A stretch of 51,991 nucleotides of DNA from a virus: positions 1 through 51,991 of the IMG/VR virus record IMGVR_UViG_3300025641_000012; one strand, written 5' to 3'. How positions within the stretch are numbered: position 1 is the stretch's first letter; every line of letters starts with the position of its first letter. Shown here piece after piece: positions 23,501 through 32,257 of the stretch. A model generated the notes under the pieces. The model had not been told where the DNA came from, did not search any database, and was given only the letters and a program-made list of their open reading frames with translations. A program made the translations under genes and the position numbers.

Positions 23501-24313
23501 ATGAACCTGATCTATCAATATTGGGATGGTGAAGTAAGAGAATCATGTCGTGCCGGTGTTATGGCCATGCAAGAATACGCAGAACGTATTGGTGCAGAGT
23601 ACATCTTCGAAGAGAACCCTCAGTTTCTCAAAAATCATTTTGGTTACAACTTTGGTAACTACTCTCCCCACTACGGTGCATTCAAACCTATCTACGATGA
23701 ATCCTTCGACAAGTATGATAAGATTCTATTTGCAGATACTGATGTCTTTCCGGTAGAAGGTCTAGAGGCAAACATCTTTGACGAATTTACTGGTGAGATT
23801 GGTATCTGTACAGAACCAGAACAACCACGTATTCGTACTATTACCGGTGGTCGCATCACTCACGAACAAGACGAACGTTTCGCTGCGTTATGTAAGAATA
23901 TGTTCGGAACGGACTTACCTAGAAATTCATATGGTATTGATGTCTTCAATACTGGAATGGTCTTGTATTCAAAAGAAGGACGTGTGAAGGCACGGGAGAC
24001 TTGGTTAGATCCTAAAAGATATGTTGAGTTAGTTCGTCAAATGGGATTAGACTCGTTCTATACTTGTGATCAACCATACCTACATGCAATGATGTTTGTA
24101 CACGACTTTGAAGTACAACGTATGGATAATGGGTGGAACTCTTATATTCATTACAGTAGATATAAAGGTGTGGATGGAAGAGAACTCCATGACTGGAGAG
24201 ATGATAACACCAAGTTTGTACACGTGCAGTTTGCAGGTGCAGATAACCTAGACGCAGAGACCCATCACCGTATTGTGAACCTTCCTCAAGAAAAATGGAA
24301 TCTCCCTAGTTGA
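23501..24313 (+). CDS. Glycosyltransferase-like protein (GT-A fold)
   Basis: A 270 aa protein with an N-terminal LIYQYWDG, and ILFADTDVFP carrying a DxD-like nucleotide-sugar/metal motif near residue 82. A GIDVFNTGMVLYSK segment resembles the acceptor-side part of GT8-type enzymes. The start is ATG 23501, with AAGGA eight bases upstream, rather than the in-frame TTG at 23474. A shorter relative lies at 40223 (MNIILQHWSG-like start and VMVDADMFV). Donor and acceptor are unknown. Confidence 0.7.
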   Translation: MNLIYQYWDGEVRESCRAGVMAMQEYAERIGAEYIFEENPQFLKNHFGYNFGNYSPHYGAFKPIYDESFDKYDKILFADTDVFPVEGLEANIFDEFTGEIGICTEPEQPRIRTITGGRITHEQDERFAALCKNMFGTDLPRNSYGIDVFNTGMVLYSKEGRVKARETWLDPKRYVELVRQMGLDSFYTCDQPYLHAMMFVHDFEVQRMDNGWNSYIHYSRYKGVDGRELHDWRDDNTKFVHVQFAGADNLDAETHHRIVNLPQEKWNLPS

Positions 24314-25113
24314 AGGCATATCAGATAGTAATAAAGGGTGATAAAGTATCCGAGGAGTACGCACGTATCTCTCGTGAATCTTTTCAGCCTGCAATTGACG
24401 CGGGTATCATCGATGAGATAATAACCTTTGATGCGATCACTCCAGACTCTGTAGATTTTGAAGAACATTTGTCAAGATATAATTGGCAAACTTCTTTAAT
24501 GCAGGCTGATCTATATGGTAGTGCCCCTGATGACCATTCTCCTACCGAGAAGGCAGGAATGTGTTCTCATTGGGAACTTATGCGCATGGCGTCCGAGTCT
24601 GATGAGAGATTCTTAGTATTGGAACATGATACCTTTTTCATAGAAGAATACTTAGATGTGTTGAAATCTATAATTAAGTTTATTGAAGAAATGGATGTCT
24701 TGTATGGAAACATTGGTTTGTTTATGGGGTGTTATACCTTGGAGAAGGAAACCGCTGCATGGCAATACGATATGTTGACCCAAGGTAACTTCCCTATTAA
24801 CTGTGGCCCATATTGCACACTACAGAGATTATATTCGACATACACTACACGTGTATTAAAATATGAAAATTATAGAGGTCGTGAGACAACTCTTGTGCAT
24901 CCTTGGCACGGGTGTGACACTCTACATTTTGGTCGAAACATCCAAAAACCCTTCAACAAAAGGGATCCCAATATTACATTCAATCCATGGAGAACACCTA
25001 CTACTCAGGTCATATCTAAGAAACTTTGTGTTACCCAAGATCATCACGGGTACAATCAAAAATACATAGATGCACCTTGGACTCGTCATCACTATTTTCA
25101 TATAATAGATTGA
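24310..25113 (+). CDS. Glycosyltransferase-like protein (GT25-like)
   Basis: A 267 aa protein starting with TTG that overlaps the previous stop (TTGA). The N-terminal KAYQIVIKGDKVSEEYAR, then EKAGMCSHWELMRMASES and FLVLEHDTFF, match the order of blocks in GT25/LPS-type glycosyltransferases (the E-x-G-x-x-x-SH region and an E-D-D-like acidic triplet, here EHD). The overlap suggests co-translation with the upstream glycosyltransferase, so the two may act in one pathway. Confidence 0.6.
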   Translation: MKAYQIVIKGDKVSEEYARISRESFQPAIDAGIIDEIITFDAITPDSVDFEEHLSRYNWQTSLMQADLYGSAPDDHSPTEKAGMCSHWELMRMASESDERFLVLEHDTFFIEEYLDVLKSIIKFIEEMDVLYGNIGLFMGCYTLEKETAAWQYDMLTQGNFPINCGPYCTLQRLYSTYTTRVLKYENYRGRETTLVHPWHGCDTLHFGRNIQKPFNKRDPNITFNPWRTPTTQVISKKLCVTQDHHGYNQKYIDAPWTRHHYFHIID

Positions 25114-25138
25114 CAAACTCCTCGTAATAGTATATAAT
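25110..25138 (+). promoter_or_regulatory. Consensus sigma70-type promoter before the DUF4338-like gene
   Basis: TTGACA (25110-25115, overlapping the upstream stop codon), 17 bp, TATAAT (25133-25138). Perfect boxes; the ATG is 24 bp after the -10. Confidence 0.93.
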
Positions 25139-25161
25139 GGTTACATTGAGATGAGGAATTT

Positions 25162-26298
25162 ATGATACTAACTAAAGAAGATACACACTACGCAGCAAAC
25201 GTCTTTACCGAGTTCTTTTCGAACTTCGACCGTATTGATGACTATATGCGACAAATCAAGATGGAACGCATGAAGACGTTCCCTACGGGTCTTCTCGGCA
25301 TGGGCCCCGAAGATGACCTATTCGATGACTTTGACATGCACCCCAATGACATGGAGTTTGTCATCGGTGATTGTCCACAGAACCAGTTTATGCAGTACAT
25401 GGAGATTGTTACTTCCGCCCCTGTAGAATCTAGTATTCCGGGCAAACAGATGTTGAAGATCGTCAAGGAGAAGAACTCTGGTAAGATCTTCGGTATGATT
25501 CGATTCGGTTCTCCGACAATCAACTCACGTCCTCGTAATGAATGGTTGGGTAATCCTCTGGACTCGTACAATCCCGCAGTGATGAAAAGATTCAACGACT
25601 CTGTGATTATGTCGTTTAACATAATCCCCGTGCAGCCCGCAGCGTTCAATACTTTAGGTGGTAAACTACTTGCGGGTATTTGTTGTTCTCACCAAATGAG
25701 AAAAGAAATCAATAAACGATATGGTTCTAACATAGCAATGATGGAGACCACATCACTATATGGGTCATCTACGTCTGCAAGTATGTATGACGGTATGCGT
25801 CCATTCCTACGTTTTAATGGTTTGACAGACTCAAACTTCGCCCCACTGATCAACGATGATAACTTCCGTAGACTGAACGATTGGTTCAAAGAACGGAACG
25901 GTGGTGATTACTTGGTACCTGCTGACGCATCTTCTCGTAAGTTGAAGACGCAGACCAAGATGGTATCCATTATCAAAACCTCTCTCAAGCAATATGATAT
26001 GGATGGTTATGCGAAGTTCTGTCAGACCTTTAAAGATGCGAAGGGTTTGACCGAGAAGAAACGTTCCTTCTTCTCTACCTATGGTTATGAGGCACAGTCT
26101 GTTAAGGACTATCTAAACCTCAAGACCGATGAACTCAAACCCGCAGAGAACTTTGACCGATTCGAGATGGAGAACATCGTATCTTGGTGGCGCAAGAAGG
26201 CATCTAAGAGATTCGAACAGGTCAAGGCAGATGGTCGTCTACGTACTAAACTAGAAACGTGGAATACAAATGCGGATGAAATTGACATTATTCGTTAA
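25162..26298 (+). CDS. DUF4338/DruA-like protein (tentative)
   Basis: A 378 aa protein. The middle part (residues about 100-255) reads like the DUF4338 family to which the Druantia defence protein DruA belongs: SGKIFGMIRFGSP, RNEWLGNP, FNDSVIMSFNIIPVQPAAFN, LGGKLLAGICCSHQMRKEI and METTSLYG. The flanks are helical and charged. This is recognition by pattern, not by alignment. In T4-like phages such a protein would more likely help the phage than defend the host, for example by processing DNA. It has its own perfect early promoter and precedes a DUF262-HNH gene. Confidence 0.55.
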   Translation: MILTKEDTHYAANVFTEFFSNFDRIDDYMRQIKMERMKTFPTGLLGMGPEDDLFDDFDMHPNDMEFVIGDCPQNQFMQYMEIVTSAPVESSIPGKQMLKIVKEKNSGKIFGMIRFGSPTINSRPRNEWLGNPLDSYNPAVMKRFNDSVIMSFNIIPVQPAAFNTLGGKLLAGICCSHQMRKEINKRYGSNIAMMETTSLYGSSTSASMYDGMRPFLRFNGLTDSNFAPLINDDNFRRLNDWFKERNGGDYLVPADASSRKLKTQTKMVSIIKTSLKQYDMDGYAKFCQTFKDAKGLTEKKRSFFSTYGYEAQSVKDYLNLKTDELKPAENFDRFEMENIVSWWRKKASKRFEQVKADGRLRTKLETWNTNADEIDIIR

Positions 26299-26315
26299 AA
26301 AAGTTTAAAAAAGTG

Positions 26316-26344
26316 TTGCCAAAGGCACTCTCTTTTGGTATTAT
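26316..26344 (+). promoter_or_regulatory. Sigma70-type promoter before the DUF262-HNH gene
   Basis: TTGCCA (26316-26321), 17 bp, TATTAT (26339-26344). The 16 bases AAAAAAGTGTTGCCAA (26307-26322) recur exactly at 47506-47521 in another promoter. The leader of about 75 nt holds complementary TGTGTAGG (26348-26355) and CCTACACA (26389-26396) and an 11-codon ORF (26371-26406). Confidence 0.75.
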
Positions 26345-26425
26345 ATATGTGTAGGTTGATAGAACGACTCATGGTGACTCCTTCACTTCCTACACACCCT
26401 AACTAATTATATAAAGGTATATATT

Positions 26426-27781
26426 ATGAAAAATGTAACATACAAGTCTGTAGAATCAAAAACTTCAAACATTACTCTTGGTGCATACAAGAAGATGATT
26501 GATACGGTCTATGCTGATCTTAATTGTCAGTCGGTGACTCGATGGGAAGTACAGAATAAGCAATCATTCTTGGTTTCTCTTATTCTGAATACTGCACCAT
26601 CCAAGTTCATCCTTGCGCATGTGAAGAGTTGTTACAATTCCGCTGAGATTTCAAATGACAAAAAGTCCATGGAATATTTCACACAGTTCCTAAGTACATG
26701 TGACTACTTGAACCTCGACTCTAACAACCGCACTGTTACGATAGGCGAGTTTGTTGATGATAAGTTTGGTCTTCCTCTAGGGAACTATGTTATCGGTGAT
26801 GAGGTTTACACCATAACTAAAGACACCTGCAACTATTCTACACTTCCTACTGGTATGAAGTGTATCCTAGATTCGCGTAAATTGACTCTAGAGATTTACT
26901 TGAACGTCAATCAAGAAGACATTACTCGTTTGTTCTTAGTTGTTAATAGTGGTGTTGCGTTGAATGCGCCAGAATTGAGAAACCCGATTATATCTAATGT
27001 TGCGGAGGAAATCCGCAGTCTTGCTACAAAACACACTAAGACTTTCGTTAAGAATGTATTTTCACAAAAAGAAATTAACAGACGTAAAGTTGATGACTAC
27101 TTATCTGGTCTTTTCATGATTTACATCGATGGACTGCAAAGTAAAATTACCGCCAAGTCTTTAGAAGAAATGTATTATAACGAGAATGCTAACAAGTTAG
27201 TCAACAAGTTCTCTCGCGAGATGGATCGTTTCTTGAAAATTGTCGGTAAGAACATTTCCATCTTTAAACGTGAAAACGGATTGTTGGATTTGTTTGTGAT
27301 CTACCTAGAACAGATCCGAGGTGGAAAGCGTATGATTGAACCAGAAACTTTCATTAAAGATTATATCGATGTTCAGATTGATCTGATGAAAGATAAGACC
27401 GAATACTCATACAATGAGAACGGTCGTTCTGCAAATTTCTCTGAGTTGTTGCGTTCACGTGAGATTCGTTTTAACAATCTACGTAATAAGTTAATCTCTG
27501 AAAAGTTTGATGCGTCTAAATATTTCGTACAGTTAGATTCTCGTAGAGGTGGAACTGCCGAAGAAAAACTTATTGCTGCAAAAGATCAGGGATGGATAAC
27601 TCCCGAAGGTGTAGAAATCCCATTAGAAGATGTCCTATCAACTGACTTCGAAATTGGTCACATCAAACCGTATGCTGATGGCGGCAAAACTAACCAAGAC
27701 AACTTTGTGATACAAACCAAAGAAGATAACCGAAAACTGGGTAAGAATCCCGTGGTCATAGGGGATCTTGTTTCGTCATGA
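26426..27781 (+). CDS. DUF262-HNH (GmrSD-like) protein
   Basis: A 451 aa two-domain protein. The N-terminal part matches DUF262/ParB-like proteins: VTRWEVQNKQSFLVSLILNT (37-56), a variant of the DGQQR motif reading DSNNR (98-102), and ITRLFLVVNSGVALN plus APELRNP (166-187). The C-terminus is an HNH nuclease: EIGHIKPYADGG (His412), DNF (Asn426) and EDN (Asn435). DUF262 plus HNH is the plan of GmrSD-type enzymes that cut modified DNA, here in one chain. Its target (host, rival phage or own DNA) is unknown. Confidence 0.8.
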   Translation: MKNVTYKSVESKTSNITLGAYKKMIDTVYADLNCQSVTRWEVQNKQSFLVSLILNTAPSKFILAHVKSCYNSAEISNDKKSMEYFTQFLSTCDYLNLDSNNRTVTIGEFVDDKFGLPLGNYVIGDEVYTITKDTCNYSTLPTGMKCILDSRKLTLEIYLNVNQEDITRLFLVVNSGVALNAPELRNPIISNVAEEIRSLATKHTKTFVKNVFSQKEINRRKVDDYLSGLFMIYIDGLQSKITAKSLEEMYYNENANKLVNKFSREMDRFLKIVGKNISIFKRENGLLDLFVIYLEQIRGGKRMIEPETFIKDYIDVQIDLMKDKTEYSYNENGRSANFSELLRSREIRFNNLRNKLISEKFDASKYFVQLDSRRGGTAEEKLIAAKDQGWITPEGVEIPLEDVLSTDFEIGHIKPYADGGKTNQDNFVIQTKEDNRKLGKNPVVIGDLVSS

Positions 27782-27791
27782 TAACTGCGAA

Positions 27792-27817
27792 GGGGGTTGA
27801 CAAAACCCCCTTTTTTT
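27792..27817 (+). terminator. Terminator overlapping the gene 43 promoter
   Basis: GGGGGTT and AACCCCC form a seven-pair stem around loop GACAA, followed by seven T residues. The TTGACA -35 box of the next promoter lies inside the right half of this hairpin, so one stretch serves both functions. Confidence 0.9.
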
Positions 27818-27825
27818 GTTATACT
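27797..27825 (+). promoter_or_regulatory. Sigma70-type promoter before gene 43
   Basis: TTGACA (27797-27802), 17 bp, TATACT (27820-27825). The -35 is shared with the terminator stem-loop and the spacer contains its T run. The ATG of gene 43 is 28 bp after the -10. Confidence 0.88.
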
Positions 27826-27853
27826 ATATACATTATTCTAAAGAAGTGAGTCT

Positions 27854-30343
27854 ATGTCCAATTTTTATACATCGGTTGTCCGTTTTGGCAACAAACTTCT
27901 GTACCGTGGTTTCGAGAACGGCAAAGAAGTAAAACGCAGAATCCCATTCAAACCAACTCTTTTTATGTCCGGTACCGCAGAACAATCTGATGGTTGGACT
28001 ACACTTGACGGTCTACCCGTACAACCAGTAACCTTTGACTCTATGACAGAGGCGAAGGACTTTGACAAACGTTACGAACATGTCTCCAACTTTACTATTG
28101 CAGGCAATACTAATTATGTTGCCCAATTCCTCGGAGAAGTCTTCCCTGATAAGATTGACTATGACCGTAGTCTCATCAAGACTGCGAACATCGATATCGA
28201 GGTTTTCTCTCAGGACGGATTCCCTACTCCTGGCGCGGCTGCATATCCTGTTACCGCAATCACTATGCGTCAAGACTGTGGTACGTACTGGGTCTGGGGT
28301 TGTCAAGACTATACAGTATCCCGTGATGACGTACTCTATATCAAATGCGACAACGAACTAGACCTACTTCGTAAGTTTGTCCGACAGTTCGAACAGTACG
28401 CACCCAATATTATTACTGGTTGGAACACACGATTCTTTGATATTCCGTATCTAGTCAATCGTATGGTTAAACTCCTCGGTGACGATACCATGGCAAAACG
28501 CATGTCTCCGTGGGGTCTTATCCGTGAACGCAATACTACTATCAATGGTAAACCCAACCAAGAGTTTGTCCTTGAGGGTATCGAACAACTCGATTACCTT
28601 GAGGTCTTCAAGAAGTTCACCTACAATACTCTGGGTCAACAAGAATCCTATCGACTGGATCATATTGCCCATGTAGTACTGGGTGAACGCAAACTATCCT
28701 ATGAAGAACATGGTTCTCTGTTTGCCCTGTATGAGAATGACTTCCAGAAGTTCATTGACTATAACATCAAAGACGTTGAGTTGGTACATCTCCTCGATGT
28801 TAAACTTGATTTGATTTCATTAATTCTCACCATGGCCTACAAGGCGGGTGTGAACTATAATGATACTCTGGGTACGACTGCTATCTGGGACACCATCATC
28901 TACCGACTTCTGAATAAGAACAAGGTTGCGGTTCCTAAGAAGATTGAGAAACCCAAGACCGCATATCCTGGCGGTTACGTGAAAGACCCACAGGTTGGTT
29001 CGCACGACTGGGTAACCTCATTCGATTTGGCATCTCTGTATCCTAACATCATTGTACAATACAATATGTCACCCGAGACGGTAATGGACGGATTCGTTAG
29101 CAATGTCTCGGTCGATAAGTTTCTGGACGGTTCGATTGACCTGACTGACCAGAATCTAGAATATTCTCTTGCACCTACTGGTGTTAGATTCACCCAAGAT
29201 AGAGAAGGTGTGATTCCCATAATCATTAAACAGTATTACTCGGAACGTAGAGTAATCAAGAAGAAGATGTTGGAATGTCAACAGGAGATGCAGACCAACC
29301 CATCTAAAACTCTAGAGTATACCATAACTTCTCTGAATAATCAACAGATGGCAATTAAGATTCTTATGAATTCACTTTATGGTGCCCTTGGGAATCGTTG
29401 GTTCAGATATTTCGACCAAAGAGTTGCAGAGTCCATTACTCTTGCTGGTCAACTTGCAATCAAATGGGCAGAGAGAGCAGTAAACAATGAAATGCAAAAA
29501 CTTCTTAACACGGATGAAGACTACGTTGTGGCAATTGATACCGACTCTGTTTATCTTCGTATGGGGGATCTCGTTGATAAGTTTTCTCCTAGTAATCCGG
29601 TAAAGTTTCTCGACAAGATCTGTTCGGAACACTTCGAGAAACTCCTTGTAAAGTCTTATGCGGATATGGCACTAGCGACCAATGCCTATGAGAATCGCAT
29701 GGAGATGGAACGGGAGGTAATCGCAGACCGTGGTATCTGGATGGCCAAGAAACGTTACATCCTGAACGTGCATAATAACGAGGGTGTTCAGTACGCAGAA
29801 CCCAAACTCAAGATGATGGGTATCGAGGCAATCAAGTCTAGTACTCCGCAGGTCGTCCGTGACAAGTTCAAGGAGATCTTTCGGGTCATCGTAGAAGGTA
29901 CCGAAGTAGATACACAAAAGTACATTCGAGACTTTAAGTCCCATTTTAAGACCTTACCGCCCGAAGCGGTTTCGTTCCCTCGGGGTGTATCGGATGTGAC
30001 CAAATGGTCTGACCGTAAGACGGTGTACAAGAAAGGCACTCCTATCCATGTTCGTGGTGCGTTGATGTTCAACAAAGCACTCAAGGAAAGTTCTCTGACC
30101 AAACGGTACGAGACTATCAAGAATGGTGAGAAGATCAAGTTTTGTTACCTGAAGATGCCCAATCCAATCGGTGAGAATGTGATCTCCTATCCACTGAACC
30201 TTCCCCGTGAACTGGGACTGGATAAGTATATCAATTATGATATGATGTTCAACAAAACATTCCTTGACCCACTCACTCCCATTCTGGATGCGGTTGGTTG
30301 GGATTCTGAACCTCAGGCGTCACTAGAGGATTTCTTTGGTTGA
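27854..30343 (+). CDS. 43: DNA polymerase gp43
   Basis: Family B replicative DNA polymerase with 3'-5' exonuclease, 829 aa (T4 gp43 is 898 aa). Exonuclease motif I is NIDIEVFS. Polymerase motif A is [11 protein letters not shown], motif B includes [13 protein letters not shown], and motif C is IDTDSVY. The C-terminus SLEDFFG is a PIP-like sliding-clamp-binding tail. There is no sign of the intein or gene split seen in some relatives. It has its own promoter fused to the terminator of the upstream gene. Confidence 0.97.
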   Translation: MSNFYTSVVRFGNKLLYRGFENGKEVKRRIPFKPTLFMSGTAEQSDGWTTLDGLPVQPVTFDSMTEAKDFDKRYEHVSNFTIAGNTNYVAQFLGEVFPDKIDYDRSLIKTANIDIEVFSQDGFPTPGAAAYPVTAITMRQDCGTYWVWGCQDYTVSRDDVLYIKCDNELDLLRKFVRQFEQYAPNIITGWNTRFFDIPYLVNRMVKLLGDDTMAKRMSPWGLIRERNTTINGKPNQEFVLEGIEQLDYLEVFKKFTYNTLGQQESYRLDHIAHVVLGERKLSYEEHGSLFALYENDFQKFIDYNIKDVELVHLLDVKLDLISLILTMAYKAGVNYNDTLGTTAIWDTIIYRLLNKNKVAVPKKIEKPKTAYPGGYVKDPQVGSHDWVTSFDLASLYPNIIVQYNMSPETVMDGFVSNVSVDKFLDGSIDLTDQNLEYSLAPTGVRFTQDREGVIPIIIKQYYSERRVIKKKMLECQQEMQTNPSKTLEYTITSLNNQQMAIKILMNSLYGALGNRWFRYFDQRVAESITLAGQLAIKWAERAVNNEMQKLLNTDEDYVVAIDTDSVYLRMGDLVDKFSPSNPVKFLDKICSEHFEKLLVKSYADMALATNAYENRMEMEREVIADRGIWMAKKRYILNVHNNEGVQYAEPKLKMMGIEAIKSSTPQVVRDKFKEIFRVIVEGTEVDTQKYIRDFKSHFKTLPPEAVSFPRGVSDVTKWSDRKTVYKKGTPIHVRGALMFNKALKESSLTKRYETIKNGEKIKFCYLKMPNPIGENVISYPLNLPRELGLDKYINYDMMFNKTFLDPLTPILDAVGWDSEPQASLEDFFG

Positions 30344-30368
30344 CAGGTGGTCAATTATTTGATATAAT
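30340..30368 (+). promoter_or_regulatory. Consensus sigma70-type promoter giving a leaderless mRNA
   Basis: TTGACA (30340-30345, over the gene 43 stop), 17 bp, TATAAT (30363-30368). The ATG of the next gene begins seven bases after the -10 box, the same geometry as at gene 46. Confidence 0.92.
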
Positions 30369-30374
30369 GTATCT

Positions 30375-31319
30375 ATGAATTATGAATTAACTATATTTAA
30401 ATCTCAGTTCGATAACAAGACTCACCGAACAATGTCTCTGAAGAGTTGGGACAAGTTCGTTGAGTTGTTGTATGGATTGAGTCAAACTAAAGGTGAAAAG
30501 GGTGGTAGAAATTCTAGTCCTCTTATTACTCCTGCTGTGTTTGAAGCCGATAGCACACGTAGTAATAAATCTACTTTATATTGGGGTGGTTGGTGCGCTG
30601 TTGATGTGGACAACCATAATTTTACTAATGATTTGGATTCTCTAAGGGGTGAATTAATTGATAGGTTTCGCGATCTGGACTTCATCTGTTATAGTACTGC
30701 TAGTTCTAGGGATCAGTATCTTAAATTCAGGATTGTCTTCCGACTATCGGAAACTATTGAACGAGATACGATCAAATCCTTCTGGTACGCCCTTAATACT
30801 GAAATTGGAGAAATTGGTGACCCGCAAACAAAAGATCTTGCACGGATGTACTATGTTCCTGCAATATATCCTAGTTCTACTAATTTCTTCTTCTCTCATC
30901 TGGGCGGCAATCCAATTAATGTGGGTGAACTGATTGCCAGACATCCTTATGTACAGAAGACCGGTAACTCTTTCCTAGATAGACTGCCACCAGAGATGCA
31001 GAAGGCAGTAGTAGAACATCGTAAGAATAGTCTAAATAATACTAACTTCAATTGGACTTCGTATCGCGATTGTCCGTTCTGGCCTAAAAGGTTGGGTATA
31101 GAATACCAGACCATTTCTGAAACTGGTTGGTATGCTAAAATGTACGCGATAATGATTGCGATTGCCGGAAGTGCGGTAAGTAGAGGTTACCCCATATCAT
31201 CAAACCAAATCTCTCGGTTATGTGAAGAGTTTGATAAAGAAACAGGAAACTGGTACGAGAACCGTCCTCTCAGTGTAGAGGCAGATCGTGCATTAGAATA
31301 CGTTTATAGGAACGGATAA
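30375..31319 (+). CDS. Prim-pol (AEP)-like protein
   Basis: A 314 aa protein with the three blocks of archaeo-eukaryotic-type primase-polymerases: CAVDVDNH (candidate catalytic Asp77 and Asp79), YSTASS followed by FRIVFRLSE (106-126), and KDLARMYYVPA (153-163, third acidic/basic region). The C-terminal helical part (ENRPLSVEADRALEYVY) looks like a PriCT-type tail. T4 uses the unrelated TOPRIM primase gp61, which I do not see in this window. The start codon has no ribosome binding site and lies on the predicted transcription start. Confidence 0.6.
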   Translation: MNYELTIFKSQFDNKTHRTMSLKSWDKFVELLYGLSQTKGEKGGRNSSPLITPAVFEADSTRSNKSTLYWGGWCAVDVDNHNFTNDLDSLRGELIDRFRDLDFICYSTASSRDQYLKFRIVFRLSETIERDTIKSFWYALNTEIGEIGDPQTKDLARMYYVPAIYPSSTNFFFSHLGGNPINVGELIARHPYVQKTGNSFLDRLPPEMQKAVVEHRKNSLNNTNFNWTSYRDCPFWPKRLGIEYQTISETGWYAKMYAIMIAIAGSAVSRGYPISSNQISRLCEEFDKETGNWYENRPLSVEADRALEYVYRNG

Positions 31320-32257
31320 TGAGAAAATATTTAGTAACAGGTGCGGCAGGATTCATCGGATCGCAATTATGTAACAGATTGAAACAACAAGGTCATTGGG
31401 TTATTGGTATGGATAATTACAATGACCATTTGTATAGTCCCACACTGAAACATCATCGTGTCGAACATTTTGGTATTGATGTCCTGAATGTGGATCTTCG
31501 TGATGAAGAAGCGATGGACAATCTCATCGAAGGTGTCAAACCCACAGATATTATTCACCTTGCAGCACATGCAGGTGTGCGTGATTCGTTCGGTAAAGAA
31601 AAACAATATCATGCAAACAATATCGATGGTACGCAGAATCTCATTGATGCCTGTAAGAGACATGCACCGGACGCACGTATTGTATATGCGTCAACCTCTT
31701 GTGTCTTTGCGGGTTCTGAACTACCTTGGACAGAAGGTAAAGAGACTGGTAAACAGTTGAATCCTTATGGGTGGACTAAATGGGCCAATGAATGTCAGAT
31801 GCAGGGGTCTGGTCTCCACACTATTGGTCTGAGATTCTTTACGGTCTATGGCCCTTGGGGTCGTCCGGATATGGCATTGTTTGACTTCACCAAAAATATA
31901 CTTGCCGAGAAACCAATAACAGTGTATAATTATGGTGACATGAAACGTGATTTTACATACGTAGAAGATATCCTAGATGGTATAGAATGTGTGTTGAATA
32001 ATGATGTGGATGCAGGAGAGATCTTCAATATTGGTCGTGGTGCACCGGTACAACTTATGGACTTTATTTCAGAGATCGAAAAGAATACGGGTAAGTCCGC
32101 AATCAAGTTGATGGCACCAAAACATCCCGCAGACACAAAAGAAACTTGGTCTAACACAGGTAAGTTAGAAAAACTTGGTTATCATCCAACTACTAACGTA
32201 GAAGATGGTATCCGTAATTTTTATGAATGGTATATGGAGTACAATAGTGGCAGATGA
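31319..32257 (+). CDS. NAD-dependent nucleotide-sugar epimerase
   Basis: Extended short-chain dehydrogenase of 312 aa, most like UDP-glucuronate 4-epimerases. The NAD-binding VTGAAGFIGSQ lies at the N-terminus, DNYNDHLYSPTLKHHR is typical of the UDP-glucuronate branch, and the catalytic motif is YGWTK (YxxxK) preceded by STSCVF. It would interconvert UDP-glucuronate and UDP-galacturonate. The start overlaps the previous stop (TAATG). It is paired with a UDP-glucose-dehydrogenase-like gene, which would make its substrate. Confidence 0.85.
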   Translation: MRKYLVTGAAGFIGSQLCNRLKQQGHWVIGMDNYNDHLYSPTLKHHRVEHFGIDVLNVDLRDEEAMDNLIEGVKPTDIIHLAAHAGVRDSFGKEKQYHANNIDGTQNLIDACKRHAPDARIVYASTSCVFAGSELPWTEGKETGKQLNPYGWTKWANECQMQGSGLHTIGLRFFTVYGPWGRPDMALFDFTKNILAEKPITVYNYGDMKRDFTYVEDILDGIECVLNNDVDAGEIFNIGRGAPVQLMDFISEIEKNTGKSAIKLMAPKHPADTKETWSNTGKLEKLGYHPTTNVEDGIRNFYEWYMEYNSGR

